Below are positions 16,702-25,274 of a stretch of DNA of 59,370 nucleotides, in pieces (positions within the stretch are counted from its first letter, which is position 1; every line of letters starts with the position of its first letter). The notes beneath the pieces were generated by a model. It was given only the letters and a program-made list of their open reading frames with translations, made no database searches and was not told the DNA's origin. Origin of the DNA: Flavobacteriaceae bacterium (GTDB lineage Bacteria; Bacteroidota; Bacteroidia; Flavobacteriales; Flavobacteriaceae); assembly GCA_021647885.1 (NCBI GenBank), contig JAKITV010000012.1, positions 1-59,370 on the forward strand, in the 5' to 3' direction. A program made the position numbers and the translations under genes.

Positions 16702-18033
16702 ATGAGGTTTTTAAAATCGCTATACATTCACAACACCTTTTTTGTCTATCTGGCAATAGCATCTTCATGCTTTTTGTTGTCATTTTGGGTTTCGATATTA
16801 TATCCAATTGCATGGATTTTTACCACTGTTATCGCTGTGCTGTTTTTTGTTGATGTCCTACTGCTCTACCGTTTTAAAAATGCTGTAAATGCGAGACGGT
16901 TATTACCTGATAAATTTTCGAATAGTGATAAAAACCCTGTATCTATAACCATAACCAACCTTTACCCTTTTAATGTTTTATTAGATATAATCGATGAATT
17001 ACCTATTCAATTTCAAAAAAGGGATTTTTTATATAAAAAGAGTTTAAGCACGATGCAAGTTCATGATTTTAGTTATGAAGTCCGTCCTGTAGAACGTGGT
17101 GAATATTTTTTTGGGAACCTTAACATTTTTGCTTCTACAAAACTAAAAATCATAAAGCGAAAGTTTCAATTTCAAAACGAGCAAATGGTTGCCGTGTATC
17201 CTTCGTTCATACAAATGCAGAAGTACGATTTTTTGGCAATAAGCAATCGTTTAACCGAATTTGGATTAAAAAAGATAAGGCGTATTGGACATACTTTGGA
17301 ATTTGAACAAATAAAAGAGTACGTTCAGGGTGACGATTTTAGAACCATTAACTGGAAAGCTACTGCAAAACGTGCATTGTTGATGGCTAATCAATATCAA
17401 GACGAAAAATCGCAACCCGTTTTTTCTATTATAGATACTGGTCGCGTTATGAAAATGCCATTTAATGGTTTAAAACTTTTGGATTATGCCATTAATTCCA
17501 CATTGGCATTTAGCAATGTTGCTTTAAAAAAGCACGATAAAGTTGGTATGCTAACGTTTTCAAAAACCATCGAAACCTTTTTACCAGCAGTTCATAAACT
17601 CACATACCTTAATAACATACTGGAAAATCTCTACAATATCAATACACAATTTAACGATAGCGATTTTGGGTTGTTATATGCACAGCTAAAACGAAAAGTG
17701 ACACAACGCAGCCTTATTTTACTTTACACAAATTTTGAACATATTAGTGCTTTAAAAAGACAACTGTCTTACTTGCAAGCCATTTCAAAAAAGCACATGC
17801 TGGTTGTTATTATTTTTGAAAACACCGAATTGGACAAATTAATCTCCCAAGATGCTGAAGATTTACAAAGCATTTATCATAAAACCATTGCCGAAAAGTT
17901 TTCATTAGAAAAACGTTTGATGGTAAAAGAACTGCAAAAACATGGCATTCAAAGTATTTTAACAGCTCCTGAACAACTTACGGTTAACACTATAAATAAA
18001 TATCTGGAAATTAAAGCCAGAGGTTTATTGTAA
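16702..18033 (+). CDS. DUF58 domain protein (MoxR partner)
   Basis: The 443-residue protein has two N-terminal membrane helices (about 14-60), a beta-rich region, and the DUF58 signature FEQIKEYVQGDDFRTINWKATAKR near residues 199-222, followed by a von Willebrand A-like fold (VFSIIDTGRVM, with a DTGR in place of the usual DxSxS metal site). DUF58 proteins work with MoxR ATPases in envelope integrity and protein complex assembly in the few cases studied. The gene is the last of its cluster and ends at the stem-loop at 18043. Confidence 0.88.
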   Translation: MRFLKSLYIHNTFFVYLAIASSCFLLSFWVSILYPIAWIFTTVIAVLFFVDVLLLYRFKNAVNARRLLPDKFSNSDKNPVSITITNLYPFNVLLDIIDELPIQFQKRDFLYKKSLSTMQVHDFSYEVRPVERGEYFFGNLNIFASTKLKIIKRKFQFQNEQMVAVYPSFIQMQKYDFLAISNRLTEFGLKKIRRIGHTLEFEQIKEYVQGDDFRTINWKATAKRALLMANQYQDEKSQPVFSIIDTGRVMKMPFNGLKLLDYAINSTLAFSNVALKKHDKVGMLTFSKTIETFLPAVHKLTYLNNILENLYNINTQFNDSDFGLLYAQLKRKVTQRSLILLYTNFEHISALKRQLSYLQAISKKHMLVVIIFENTELDKLISQDAEDLQSIYHKTIAEKFSLEKRLMVKELQKHGIQSILTAPEQLTVNTINKYLEIKARGLL

Positions 18034-18042
18034 ATGGGATAA

Positions 18043-18072
18043 AAAAAGAGCGACTTAAAAGTCGCTCTTTTT
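18043..18072. terminator. Bidirectional terminator between DUF58 gene and dps
   Basis: AAAAAGAGCGACTT (18043-18056) pairs with AAGTCGCTCTTTTT (18059-18072) around a two-base loop, with A and T runs on either side. It serves both convergent genes. Confidence 0.85.
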
Positions 18073-18094
18073 TTAACTAACCAATCAACCACAA

Positions 18095-18574
18095 TTAAAC
18101 CGTTTCATTTAACCAAGCCTTCATCATCCAAACAGTTTTTTCTTGTTCTGTAATAAAACCACTCATCATTGCATTTGTTCCTTCATCATTAGCGTCACCA
18201 GATTTATCAAGTAATTCGCGTTCAATCTTAAGCAATTCGGATAACGAATCTACGATTAATCGAACAGCTTTATCATCTTGAGATATATTTTTACCAACAG
18301 GTACTGTTGCTCTTTTTGTATAATCTTCAAACGTATGCAATGGTGTTTCTCCCAAAGTCAAAATACGTTCTGCAATTTCATCAACTTTTATATTTGCATC
18401 TGTATATAATTCTTCAAATTTCACATGAAGGTCAAAAAAACCTTTACCTTTAATGTTCCAGTGTATTCCACGTAAATTCTGATAATATATTTGAAAGTTT
18501 GCTAATAAATTATTTAAATCGTTAGCTAAAAGTTTTGTTGTATTTGTATCTAATCCTATACTATTAAGTGTCAT
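18095..18574 (-). CDS. dps: Dps family ferritin-like DNA-protection protein
   Basis: The 159-residue protein has the Dps intersubunit ferroxidase ligands with exact spacing: His38, His50, Asp65 and Glu69 (in IHWNIKGKGFFDLH and NIKVDEIAERI). Dps forms a 12-subunit shell that oxidises ferrous iron with hydrogen peroxide and stores it, and so protects DNA. It is divergent from an OxyR-type regulator with 103 bases between the start codons, so peroxide induction through OxyR is very likely. On the minus strand, 18598-18605 reads TAAATTTG, a good match to the Bacteroidota -7 element (TAnnTTTG). Confidence 0.93.
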   Translation of the reverse strand: MTLNSIGLDTNTTKLLANDLNNLLANFQIYYQNLRGIHWNIKGKGFFDLHVKFEELYTDANIKVDEIAERILTLGETPLHTFEDYTKRATVPVGKNISQDDKAVRLIVDSLSELLKIERELLDKSGDANDEGTNAMMSGFITEQEKTVWMMKAWLNETV

Positions 18575-18597
18575 AATTCTATTTTTTTTATTTACTA

Positions 18598-18605
18598 CAA
18601 ATTTA
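18598..18605 (-). promoter_or_regulatory. Candidate -7 promoter element of dps
   Basis: On the minus strand these bases read TAAATTTG, which fits the Bacteroidota -7 consensus TAnnTTTG. An ATTG lies 21 bases further upstream in the position of the -33 element. The start codon of dps is 24 bases downstream. The stretch at 18629-18648, with ATAG and CGATAG repeats, is where an OxyR site could lie, but I cannot define it firmly. Confidence 0.4.
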
Positions 18606-18677
18606 ATCTTTTTTAAAGTATGTTTTCAATAGATTTAATCGATAGTTTTTATATCTTTATAACATAAATTGATACAT

Positions 18678-19616
18678 ATGACGATTACACAATTACACTA
18701 CGTTTTAGCAGTTGCAGAACATCAAAACTTTACAAAAGCAGCAGAAAAATGTTTCGTAACACAACCAACATTGAGTATGCAAATACAAAAACTGGAAGAC
18801 CAATTAAACATTCTTATTTTTGATAGGAGCAAAAAACCTATTGAGCTTACAGATGTTGGAAAGAAAATTGTGCATCAAGCAAAAAATATTGTAAACGAAG
18901 CAGACAGAATAAAAGATATTGTAGATCAACAAAAAGGATTTATTGGTGGTGAATTTAAATTAGGAATAATCCCAACTGTAATGCCAACATTGCTTCCAAT
19001 GTTTTTAAAGACATTTATAAAAAAATATCCTAAAGTTAAATTAAAAATAGAAGAGCTTACTACCGAAGAGATAATTTCAAGAATTAACGATGGGCATTTA
19101 GATGCAGCTATTGCTGCAACGCCATTAGAAAATGAAGACATTAAAGAACGTGTACTTTTTTATGAACCTTTTGTAGGATACATTCCGAGTCATCATAGAT
19201 TAAGTGAAAAGAGTAAAATTGATATTTCTGATTTAGATATTGATGATATGCTTTTGCTTGAAGATGGACATTGCTTTAGAGATGGCGTAATCAACCTTTG
19301 TAAATCCTTTAAGAACAATGATGAAGATCATTTTCAGCTTGAAAGTGGAAGCATCGAAATGCTTGTTAAGCTTTCTAATGAAGGTTTAGGAATGACATTA
19401 TTGCCTTATTTGCACACACTTGATATTAAAGAAAGTGAAAGACATAATTTACACAACTTTAATGAGCCTTCTCCTGCAAGAGAAGTGAGTATAATATACC
19501 ATAAAAGTGAACTAAAGATGCAAATAACTGAAGCTTTACAAGATGTTATCTCAGGAATAATTCGTGGTGCTATTGCATTTCAAGATGTTAAAATAATAAG
19601 CCCATTGCCAAAATAA
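18678..19616 (+). CDS. oxyR: OxyR, hydrogen-peroxide-sensing LysR regulator
   Basis: The 312-residue LysR protein has the N-terminal winged HTH (LHYVLAVAEHQNFTKAAEKCF...QPTLSMQIQKLE) and a substrate-binding fold. From the chosen start the two redox cysteines fall at Cys199 and Cys208 (GHCFRDGVINLC), the same positions and the same 9-residue spacing as in E. coli OxyR, so disulfide-based peroxide sensing should be intact. The frame can be opened at a TTG at 18669 but the ATG at 18678 (MTITQLHYV) matches the usual N-terminus. Its divergent neighbour dps is a classic OxyR target. Confidence 0.93.
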   Translation: MTITQLHYVLAVAEHQNFTKAAEKCFVTQPTLSMQIQKLEDQLNILIFDRSKKPIELTDVGKKIVHQAKNIVNEADRIKDIVDQQKGFIGGEFKLGIIPTVMPTLLPMFLKTFIKKYPKVKLKIEELTTEEIISRINDGHLDAAIAATPLENEDIKERVLFYEPFVGYIPSHHRLSEKSKIDISDLDIDDMLLLEDGHCFRDGVINLCKSFKNNDEDHFQLESGSIEMLVKLSNEGLGMTLLPYLHTLDIKESERHNLHNFNEPSPAREVSIIYHKSELKMQITEALQDVISGIIRGAIAFQDVKIISPLPK

Positions 19617-19643
19617 AAAAAGCGACCAATAGTCGCTTTTTTT
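19615..19643. terminator. Stem-loop between oxyR and the 65-residue gene
   Basis: AAAAAAAGCGAC (19615-19626) pairs with GTCGCTTTTTTT (19632-19643) with a five-base loop and flanking T and A runs. The core GCGAC/GTCGC is the same as in the stem-loop on the other side of the dps-oxyR pair (18043). Confidence 0.8.
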
Positions 19644-19840
19644 TATGATTTTAAATAAATTAAACATTTATCTAATTCTGGGTTCTGTAATATTAGAGAT
19701 TTAATAAAAATCTTTAACTCTTCTATCTCGTAAGGTAATAAGCGTTTTAAAGCTTTTTCTAACTCTTTACAGAACAAATTAACATCAAAACTAACTTTTT
19801 TAAGTACTGTTTTGGTGTACTCAAACATTGCTCTTGCCAT
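19643..19840 (-). CDS. Small conserved flavobacterial protein, function unknown
   Basis: The 65-residue protein (MARAMFEYTKTVLKKVSF...) is helical and charged, with FCKELEKALKRLLPYEIEELKIF in the middle. I recognise this type of short protein from other Flavobacteriaceae, where it is kept at the same length, but no function is known to me. It has no signal peptide or membrane helix, so it should be cytoplasmic. It is a single gene whose end abuts the oxyR terminator. Conserved length, low-drift composition and a free-standing position argue that it is real rather than a chance frame. Confidence 0.7.
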   Translation of the reverse strand: MARAMFEYTKTVLKKVSFDVNLFCKELEKALKRLLPYEIEELKIFIKSLILQNPELDKCLIYLKS

Positions 19841-20087
19841 AGGGAATCTTAAATTAATTGGTTAAAATTAAAAGTAGATTTATATCATATATCTTGTTTA
19901 AAGTTTCAATAAAGTTATAAAAAAAAATGACATAATCTTAATTTAAACAAAGTTTTAACAGTCAATAAAATTTAAATCTTTGATTTTTAGTTGTCTATAA
20001 TAATTATAACTTTCCTTTATACTTTTTATTATATAAGTGAATACTTTTTCAACTTATAATGAGAATTCTAGAAAAATTATAGTTTAA

Positions 20088-20888
20088 TTAAAACCTATTA
20101 TCTCCATCTAATAAATCGCCTATTCCTCCTAAAATACTACCTTCTCCTTTGTCTTTTCCTCCTCCTCTTGGAGCAGTAGCTAAAACACGAGCTGCTAATC
20201 TGCTAAATGGTAATGATTGAATATAAACGGTTCCTGGACCTTGTAATTTTGCAAAGAATAATCCTTCACCTCCAAAAATGGTGTTTTTTATTCCTCCTAC
20301 AAATTCGATGTCATAATCTATCTCTTTTGTAAAACCAACAATGCATCCTGTATCAACTCGTAAAGTCTCTCCATGCTTTAATTCCTTTTTTGACATCGTT
20401 CCTCCAGCATGAACAAACGCCATACCATCGCCTTCTAATTTTTGCATAATAAAACCCTCTCCTCCAAAAAGTCCACGACCAAGGCGTTTACTAAATTCTA
20501 TGCCAATACTTACTCCTTTTGCAGCACATAAAAAAGCATCTTTTTGACAAATAAATTTACCTTTATATTGGGTTAAATCTATTGGGATAATTTGTCCTGG
20601 ATAAGGAGAGGCAAAAGATACGTTACGTTTACCTGAAAGTATATTATAAAACGCTGTCATAAATAAACTTTCGCCTGTAAGCAATCGTTTTCCTGCTCCA
20701 AATATTTTTCCTAAAAATCCTTCATTTTTTTGCGAACCATCACCAAAAATGGTTTCCATTTTAATACCATCGTCCATCATCATAAAGCTTCCTGCTTCGG
20801 CAACAACGCCTTCATTAAGGTCGAGAGCAATTTCTACAAATTGCATTTCTTTACCATGAATTTTATAGTCTATTTCGTGTGCTGTCAT
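20088..20888 (-). CDS. TIGR00266 / AIM24 family protein
   Basis: The 266-residue protein has the family's repeated beta-sandwich features: [17 protein letters not shown] near the N-terminus, [14 protein letters not shown] in the middle, and [22 protein letters not shown] near the C-terminus. It is related to yeast AIM24, which is needed for organisation of the mitochondrial inner membrane; bacterial members have no settled role. It ends in a Gly-rich low-complexity tail ([20 protein letters not shown]). No signal peptide. It is a stand-alone gene. The 247 bases downstream (19841-20087) hold no gene that I can see. Confidence 0.85.
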   Translation of the reverse strand: MTAHEIDYKIHGKEMQFVEIALDLNEGVVAEAGSFMMMDDGIKMETIFGDGSQKNEGFLGKIFGAGKRLLTGESLFMTAFYNILSGKRNVSFASPYPGQIIPIDLTQYKGKFICQKDAFLCAAKGVSIGIEFSKRLGRGLFGGEGFIMQKLEGDGMAFVHAGGTMSKKELKHGETLRVDTGCIVGFTKEIDYDIEFVGGIKNTIFGGEGLFFAKLQGPGTVYIQSLPFSRLAARVLATAPRGGGKDKGEGSILGGIGDLLDGDNRF

Positions 20889-21052
20889 AAATACTTGTTT
20901 TTTGTTGATTTGTTTATATGTTGATTTGTTTCTGGTTTTGTTACAATAACTGGGTAAATTTCAAAAAAAACAAAAATTCCAAATTCCAAATACAAACTAA
21001 TAGTTTCATTTTTAAACAAGCCTCGAAACTGATAACTGAAACTGTAGACTGC

Positions 21053-21508
21053 CTACTGTTTTACTTTAACTGTCCATTCAAAATTAAAACTGGAAACTTG
21101 TATGCCTTCTTCATTGGTTCCAATAGAATTCATCCAAATGGTTTGTCCTTCACCAGTTGTAATTGCTTTAGAAATAGCTTTATCTATCAAGTGACCTTCG
21201 TTACAAACAAACGTAATTATTCCAGTTGCCTTTTTGGTAAAGTTTGCATTATTATTTGCAACCAACATTGATATATTTTTACCACTTTCTCTAATTTTTG
21301 CTGTGAGCAATGCTCCTGTTGTTAATTCGGCTGCCATACCTTGCACAGCCCAAAACATTGAATTAAAAGGATTTTGATTAATCCATCTGTGCTTAACTTT
21401 TACTATACATTTCTTATCATCTAAATATTTTGTTCTTATACCACAAAAATAGGCAGCAGGTAATTTAAACAATAAAAAAGTATTCAGTTTACTCGGAGAA
21501 ATTGTCAT
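21053..21508 (-). CDS. DUF4442 hotdog-fold protein (thioesterase-like)
   Basis: The 151-residue protein fits DUF4442: a hotdog fold like the PaaI/YiiD-type thioesterases, with NPFNSMFWAVQGMAAELTTG as the central helix where the catalytic acidic residue is expected (Glu in MAAELTTG). It probably hydrolyses an acyl-CoA thioester in the cytoplasm; the acyl chain is unknown. It stands alone, divergent from the DUF4870 gene. A 117-residue frame on the opposite strand of this gene is a shadow. Confidence 0.78.
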   Translation of the reverse strand: MTISPSKLNTFLLFKLPAAYFCGIRTKYLDDKKCIVKVKHRWINQNPFNSMFWAVQGMAAELTTGALLTAKIRESGKNISMLVANNNANFTKKATGIITFVCNEGHLIDKAISKAITTGEGQTIWMNSIGTNEEGIQVSSFNFEWTVKVKQ

Positions 21509-21650
21509 AAGTGGTTTTACTTTTCTGCGAAGTTATAAAAATAATTGACACTTTTAAATGTTAAATATTTGTTAATTATAGTACTATGTTTTACATAATA
21601 CTATCTTTTGTACATATATTTGCATAAGAAACTACTATATGTTTTAAATC

Positions 21651-22097
21651 ATGATAAACAACCATCACAAAAATATTGCAACTTTTATACACCTATCTAC
21701 CTTTTCGAGGTTTATAATTCCTTTTGGGAATTTTATAGGTCCTTTAATATTGTGGGCTGCAAATAAAGACAAATCATCTTTTATAGATGAGCATGGTAAA
21801 CAAGCTATTAATTTTCAAATTAGTATTTTATTATACTGTCTAATAATTGGAGCCATAACAATTCCTTTCTTTATTTTCAACTTTTTTAATGGAATTGATT
21901 TTATTGACTTTAATGGATTTCATGATTTCCATTTTAATATTGGAAGACCTTCTCCCCTTTTATATTTTGCAGGTGCTTTAGGTGGATTTGCAATTCTTGC
22001 TTTCATTTTAGAAATCGTATTTATAATAACAGCAAGTTTAAAAGCCAGAGATGGTGAATTATACAAATATCCTATAACCATCAAATTTTTAAAATAA
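21651..22097 (+). CDS. DUF4870 domain membrane protein
   Basis: The 148-residue protein has the DUF4870 pattern: ATFIHLSTFSRFIIPFGNFIGPLILW, then KDKSSFIDEHGKQAINFQIS, and three further membrane helices. The family is widespread, small and of unknown function. It lies directly before the PadR/PspC/head GIN operon, with 157 bases between, so it may be controlled with it or not; the leader element copy D starts in this gap. Confidence 0.8.
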   Translation: MINNHHKNIATFIHLSTFSRFIIPFGNFIGPLILWAANKDKSSFIDEHGKQAINFQISILLYCLIIGAITIPFFIFNFFNGIDFIDFNGFHDFHFNIGRPSPLLYFAGALGGFAILAFILEIVFIITASLKARDGELYKYPITIKFLK

Positions 22098-22166
22098 ATA
22101 AAATTAATCATCATCAATCAAATCAATCAAAAAATGAACAGTTTTACATTAAAATCTATTTAAAAT

Positions 22167-22257
22167 ATGACACGAGCATTAGCAAAAATTCACAATCAAT
22201 CTAAATGTTTAAAATGCGAACTGCATCTAACATCTAAAACAATAAAATAAACAGATG
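22167..22257 (+). repeat. Leader element, copy D (upstream of PadR gene)
   Basis: It starts with ATGACACGAGCA, contains AAAATGCGAACTGCAT and ends AAACAATAAA - TAAACAG - ATGAAA, the last ATG being the PadR start at 22255. The upstream ATG opens a 27-codon peptide, MTRALAKIHNQSKCLKCEL..., that ends at a TAA 4 bases before the PadR start codon. The ends and the GCGAACTG core match copies A and B; the middle is diverged. Confidence 0.5.
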
Positions 22258-22596
22258 AAAATAGAAAACACAAAAGCACAAATGCGTAAAGGTATTCTAG
22301 AATACTGCATACTATCTATCTTAAAAGAGGATGAAGCTTATGTAGCAGAAATTTTAGGCACATTAAAAGACGCAAAGCTACTTGTGGTAGAGGGTACAAT
22401 TTACCCTTTACTAACACGACTTAAAAACGCTGGACTTCTTAATTATAGATGGGAAGAATCCACTTCTGGACCACCAAGAAAATATTATGGACTTACAGAA
22501 ACCGGGAAATTATTTTTAAAAGAATTAAACACTACTTGGAGTGATTTACAAAATGCCATTAACTTAGTAACAAGCAAAAAAACAACAAAAAAATGA
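22255..22596 (+). CDS. PadR family transcriptional regulator
   Basis: The 113-residue protein is a PadR winged helix: RKGILEYCILSILKEDEAYVAEIL, VVEGTIYPLLTRLKNAGLL as the recognition and wing part, and GPPRKYYGLTETGKLFL. It is the short one-domain type that responds to envelope or chemical signals in other species. Its stop overlaps the PspC gene by four bases (ATGA), so it is co-transcribed and probably represses this operon. Confidence 0.92.
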   Translation: MKIENTKAQMRKGILEYCILSILKEDEAYVAEILGTLKDAKLLVVEGTIYPLLTRLKNAGLLNYRWEESTSGPPRKYYGLTETGKLFLKELNTTWSDLQNAINLVTSKKTTKK

Positions 22597-24371
22597 ATAA
22601 AACAGTCAACATAAATTTAGCAGGTATATTTTTTCATATCGACGAAAATGCATACTCAAAATTACAACGCTACCTTGAGGCTATAAAACGTTCATTCACA
22701 GATTCCCAAGGGCGTTCAGAAATTCTTTTGGATATTGAAGCTCGTATTGCTGAATTATTCAATGAAAGAATTAAAAACGAAAAGCAGGTTATCTCTATTA
22801 AAGAAGTTGAAGAGGTTATTACCATTATGGGACAACCTGAAGATTATATTGTAGATGAAGAAATATTTGAAGATGAGCCACAACCTCGACAATCAAGTCA
22901 ATCGACAAGAAAATTATTTAGAGATACTGACAACGCATACATTGGTGGAGTTTCATCTGGTTTAGGTCATTATTTCGATGTTGATCCTTTATGGATACGT
23001 TTGGCTTGGGTTTTACTATTCGTTTTTGGTGGAGCAGGATTCCTTATATATATACTACTTTGGATATTAATGCCAACTGCCAAAACTACAGCAGAAAAAC
23101 TATCAATGTCGGGAAAGCCTGTTAACATTACTAATATAGAACAAAAAGTAAAAGAAGGGTTTAGTAGTGTTAAAGAAAGTCTTGATGAAGTTGCCGACAA
23201 AGTAAAACAAAAAGACTTTAGTAAAGTTGGAGACAAAGTTCAATCGACTTCGAAATCTTTTTTTGATGCCCTTGGAAATATAATTATGTTTTTCTTTAAA
23301 GTTTTTGCGAAATTTATTGGCATTATACTTATAATCACAGGCATATCTACTCTTATAACCTTAGTCATTGCCTTTTTTACTGTAGGTATTGCCGATGTTA
23401 TCAATATTCCTGGTGTAGATATGGTAGGTTTCTTTAATTCATCTGGAGTTCCTATTTGGCTTATCTCTTTATTGCTGATTTTTGCTATAGGAATTCCTTT
23501 TTTCTTCTTGTTCTATTTAGGGTTAAAAATTCTAATAAACAACTTAAAATCTATAGGAAACATCGCTAAATACACCTTAACCGGACTTTGGATATTTTCT
23601 ATCATTGCTTTATCAATCATCGGAGTTAGAGAAGGTTTAAGCTATCAAGACAAGGCATCGTTTATAAAAACAGATACAATAGAAAGTTTAAGCTCTAATG
23701 ATACTATTGTATTAAGAATGGTTCAAAATGACTTTTACTCTAACAGCTTTCGTAGAAGTTATAGATTCGAAAAAATCTATAATAAAAATGGCGAGAAAAT
23801 ACTCATGTCTCAAAGTGTTAGACTAATTGTAAGATCAACAACGGATAGCGTTGTAAAAATTAAAGTCGAAAAAATAGCACGTGGGATTGAATATAACAAA
23901 GCTAAACAAAGAGCAGAAAATATTATCTATAATTATAAAGTAGAAGACAACAACATAATGTTAGATAATTATTTCACTATAGATAGAAAAGATAAAATTA
24001 AAAATCAACATGTTAAGGTTACTGTTTATCTGCCTGAAAGTAGTGTGCTTTATGCCGATAGTAACACCTATAACTACCATTCTAACGACTCTAGATACTT
24101 TGATATTTTAGATCATGGCATGGAAGAGCATTTTTTAAAAATCATTAAAAACGATGTTATTTGTTTAGACTGTCCGAAGGATGAAAACTACAAAATCGAC
24201 ATCAACATTAAAGATGCAGATTCTGAATTTAAGCTAGATGAAGATGGGTTACAAATAAAGAATGCAGATGTAAACATTAAAGTAAATCGAGAAGGTGTAT
24301 CTGGTGAAGATGAAGATATTCAGGTTAAAATAGATTCAAACGGAATTGAAATTAAATCTAAAGACAACTAA
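22593..24371 (+). CDS. PspC domain envelope protein
   Basis: The 592-residue protein has a cytoplasmic N-domain (1-95, VNINLAGIFFHIDENAYSKL...), then a PspC domain (about 106-165, LFRDTDNAYIGGVSSGLGHYFDVDPLWIRLAWVLL written here as its key segment start and end), three further membrane helices (around 230-345) and a large extracytoplasmic C-terminal region with acidic repeats (DADSEFKLDEDGLQIKNADV). PspC proteins take part in envelope stress responses. The PadR-PspC-head GIN order is common in Bacteroidota. The exact signal is unknown. Confidence 0.88.
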   Translation: MNKTVNINLAGIFFHIDENAYSKLQRYLEAIKRSFTDSQGRSEILLDIEARIAELFNERIKNEKQVISIKEVEEVITIMGQPEDYIVDEEIFEDEPQPRQSSQSTRKLFRDTDNAYIGGVSSGLGHYFDVDPLWIRLAWVLLFVFGGAGFLIYILLWILMPTAKTTAEKLSMSGKPVNITNIEQKVKEGFSSVKESLDEVADKVKQKDFSKVGDKVQSTSKSFFDALGNIIMFFFKVFAKFIGIILIITGISTLITLVIAFFTVGIADVINIPGVDMVGFFNSSGVPIWLISLLLIFAIGIPFFFLFYLGLKILINNLKSIGNIAKYTLTGLWIFSIIALSIIGVREGLSYQDKASFIKTDTIESLSSNDTIVLRMVQNDFYSNSFRRSYRFEKIYNKNGEKILMSQSVRLIVRSTTDSVVKIKVEKIARGIEYNKAKQRAENIIYNYKVEDNNIMLDNYFTIDRKDKIKNQHVKVTVYLPESSVLYADSNTYNYHSNDSRYFDILDHGMEEHFLKIIKNDVICLDCPKDENYKIDINIKDADSEFKLDEDGLQIKNADVNIKVNREGVSGEDEDIQVKIDSNGIEIKSKDN

Positions 24372-24479
24372 CAACTCATCTTACAAATCTGACGGTTCAG
24401 TAATAAAAAAAAGTAATTCAACACTATTATATATACTTTTATTTAATCAAAAAAACATTCAATCAAAATCAAAAAAATT

Positions 24480-25208
24480 ATGACAACACTAACAAAATTT
24501 ATCGTAGGGCTTATAGTAAGCTTTATACTTATGTCCTGCCAATTTAACTCCAATTTTGGAACTGGAGTAAAAGGAAACGGAAATGTAGAAACCATAGACA
24601 GACATATTGACGAAAACTTTAGCGAAATTAAAGTAAGTCGTGGTCTTGATGTTTACTTAACTCAAGGAGATAATATTAGCGTAAAGGTTCAAGCAGACGA
24701 AAATTTACACGATATTATTATGACTGAAGTAGAAAATAATGTGTTACGCATTTATGCAGACGAGAATATAAATTATGCTGCTTCTAAAAAAGTAATGGTA
24801 AGCTTTAAAGACATTAATAAAATAAGTTCATCTAGTGGAAGTGATGTATATTCTACAAATACAATCACTGCCGAAAGTTTAGAGCTATCTACTTCTAGCG
24901 GAAGTGATATGGAGCTTGATGTCAATACTCATGTAATTGAGTGTAGTTCTAGTAGTGGAAGTGATTTACGCTTGTCTGGAAAAACAGATAAACTTTACGC
25001 TGAAGCATCTAGTGGAAGCGATATTAAAGCTGGAAATTTAAAAACAACTTTTTGCGAAGCAAAAGCAAGTAGCGGAGCAGATATTACAGTAAACACATCC
25101 AAAGAATTATATGCAAAAGCTTCAAGTGGTGGCGATATAAAATATTATGGAAACCCAGATAAAGTAAGTAAAAAAGATGGTGTTTCAGGTAGTATAAGAA
25201 AACAGTAA
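24480..25208 (+). CDS. Head GIN domain (DUF2807) lipoprotein
   Basis: The 242-residue protein has a lipoprotein signal with Cys20 (ILMSCQF), the head GIN start (VETIDRHIDENFSEIKVSRGLDVYLTQG) and a right-handed beta-helix-like region with recurrent SSGSD/SSGAD turns (about residues 118-225, at least six times). Such proteins follow PspC/PadR genes in Bacteroidota. They are thought to act as envelope sensors or adhesins, but none is well studied. It lies 108 bases after the PspC gene and ends at a strong terminator. Confidence 0.88.
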   Translation: MTTLTKFIVGLIVSFILMSCQFNSNFGTGVKGNGNVETIDRHIDENFSEIKVSRGLDVYLTQGDNISVKVQADENLHDIIMTEVENNVLRIYADENINYAASKKVMVSFKDINKISSSSGSDVYSTNTITAESLELSTSSGSDMELDVNTHVIECSSSSGSDLRLSGKTDKLYAEASSGSDIKAGNLKTTFCEAKASSGADITVNTSKELYAKASSGGDIKYYGNPDKVSKKDGVSGSIRKQ

Positions 25209-25229
25209 AGCTAACAATTTAACCAACCA

Positions 25230-25258
25230 AAAAACCCGAAGCAATGCTTCGGGTTTTT
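25230..25258. terminator. Bidirectional terminator between head GIN gene and trxB
   Basis: AAAAACCCGAAGC (25230-25242), loop AAT, GCTTCGGGTTTTT (25246-25258): thirteen perfect pairs with A and T flanks, placed between two convergent genes. Confidence 0.9.
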
Positions 25259-25274
25259 ATTTTCAATGTGTAAA

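Noticed and set aside
18669..18677. A TTG start for oxyR nine bases upstream
   Set aside because: The ATG at 18678 gives the typical MTITQLHYV N-terminus and places the redox cysteines at 199 and 208.
20918..21271. 117-residue open frame on the plus strand
   Set aside because: It is largely antisense to the DUF4442 gene and has a low-complexity composition; the minus-strand gene has a clear family match.
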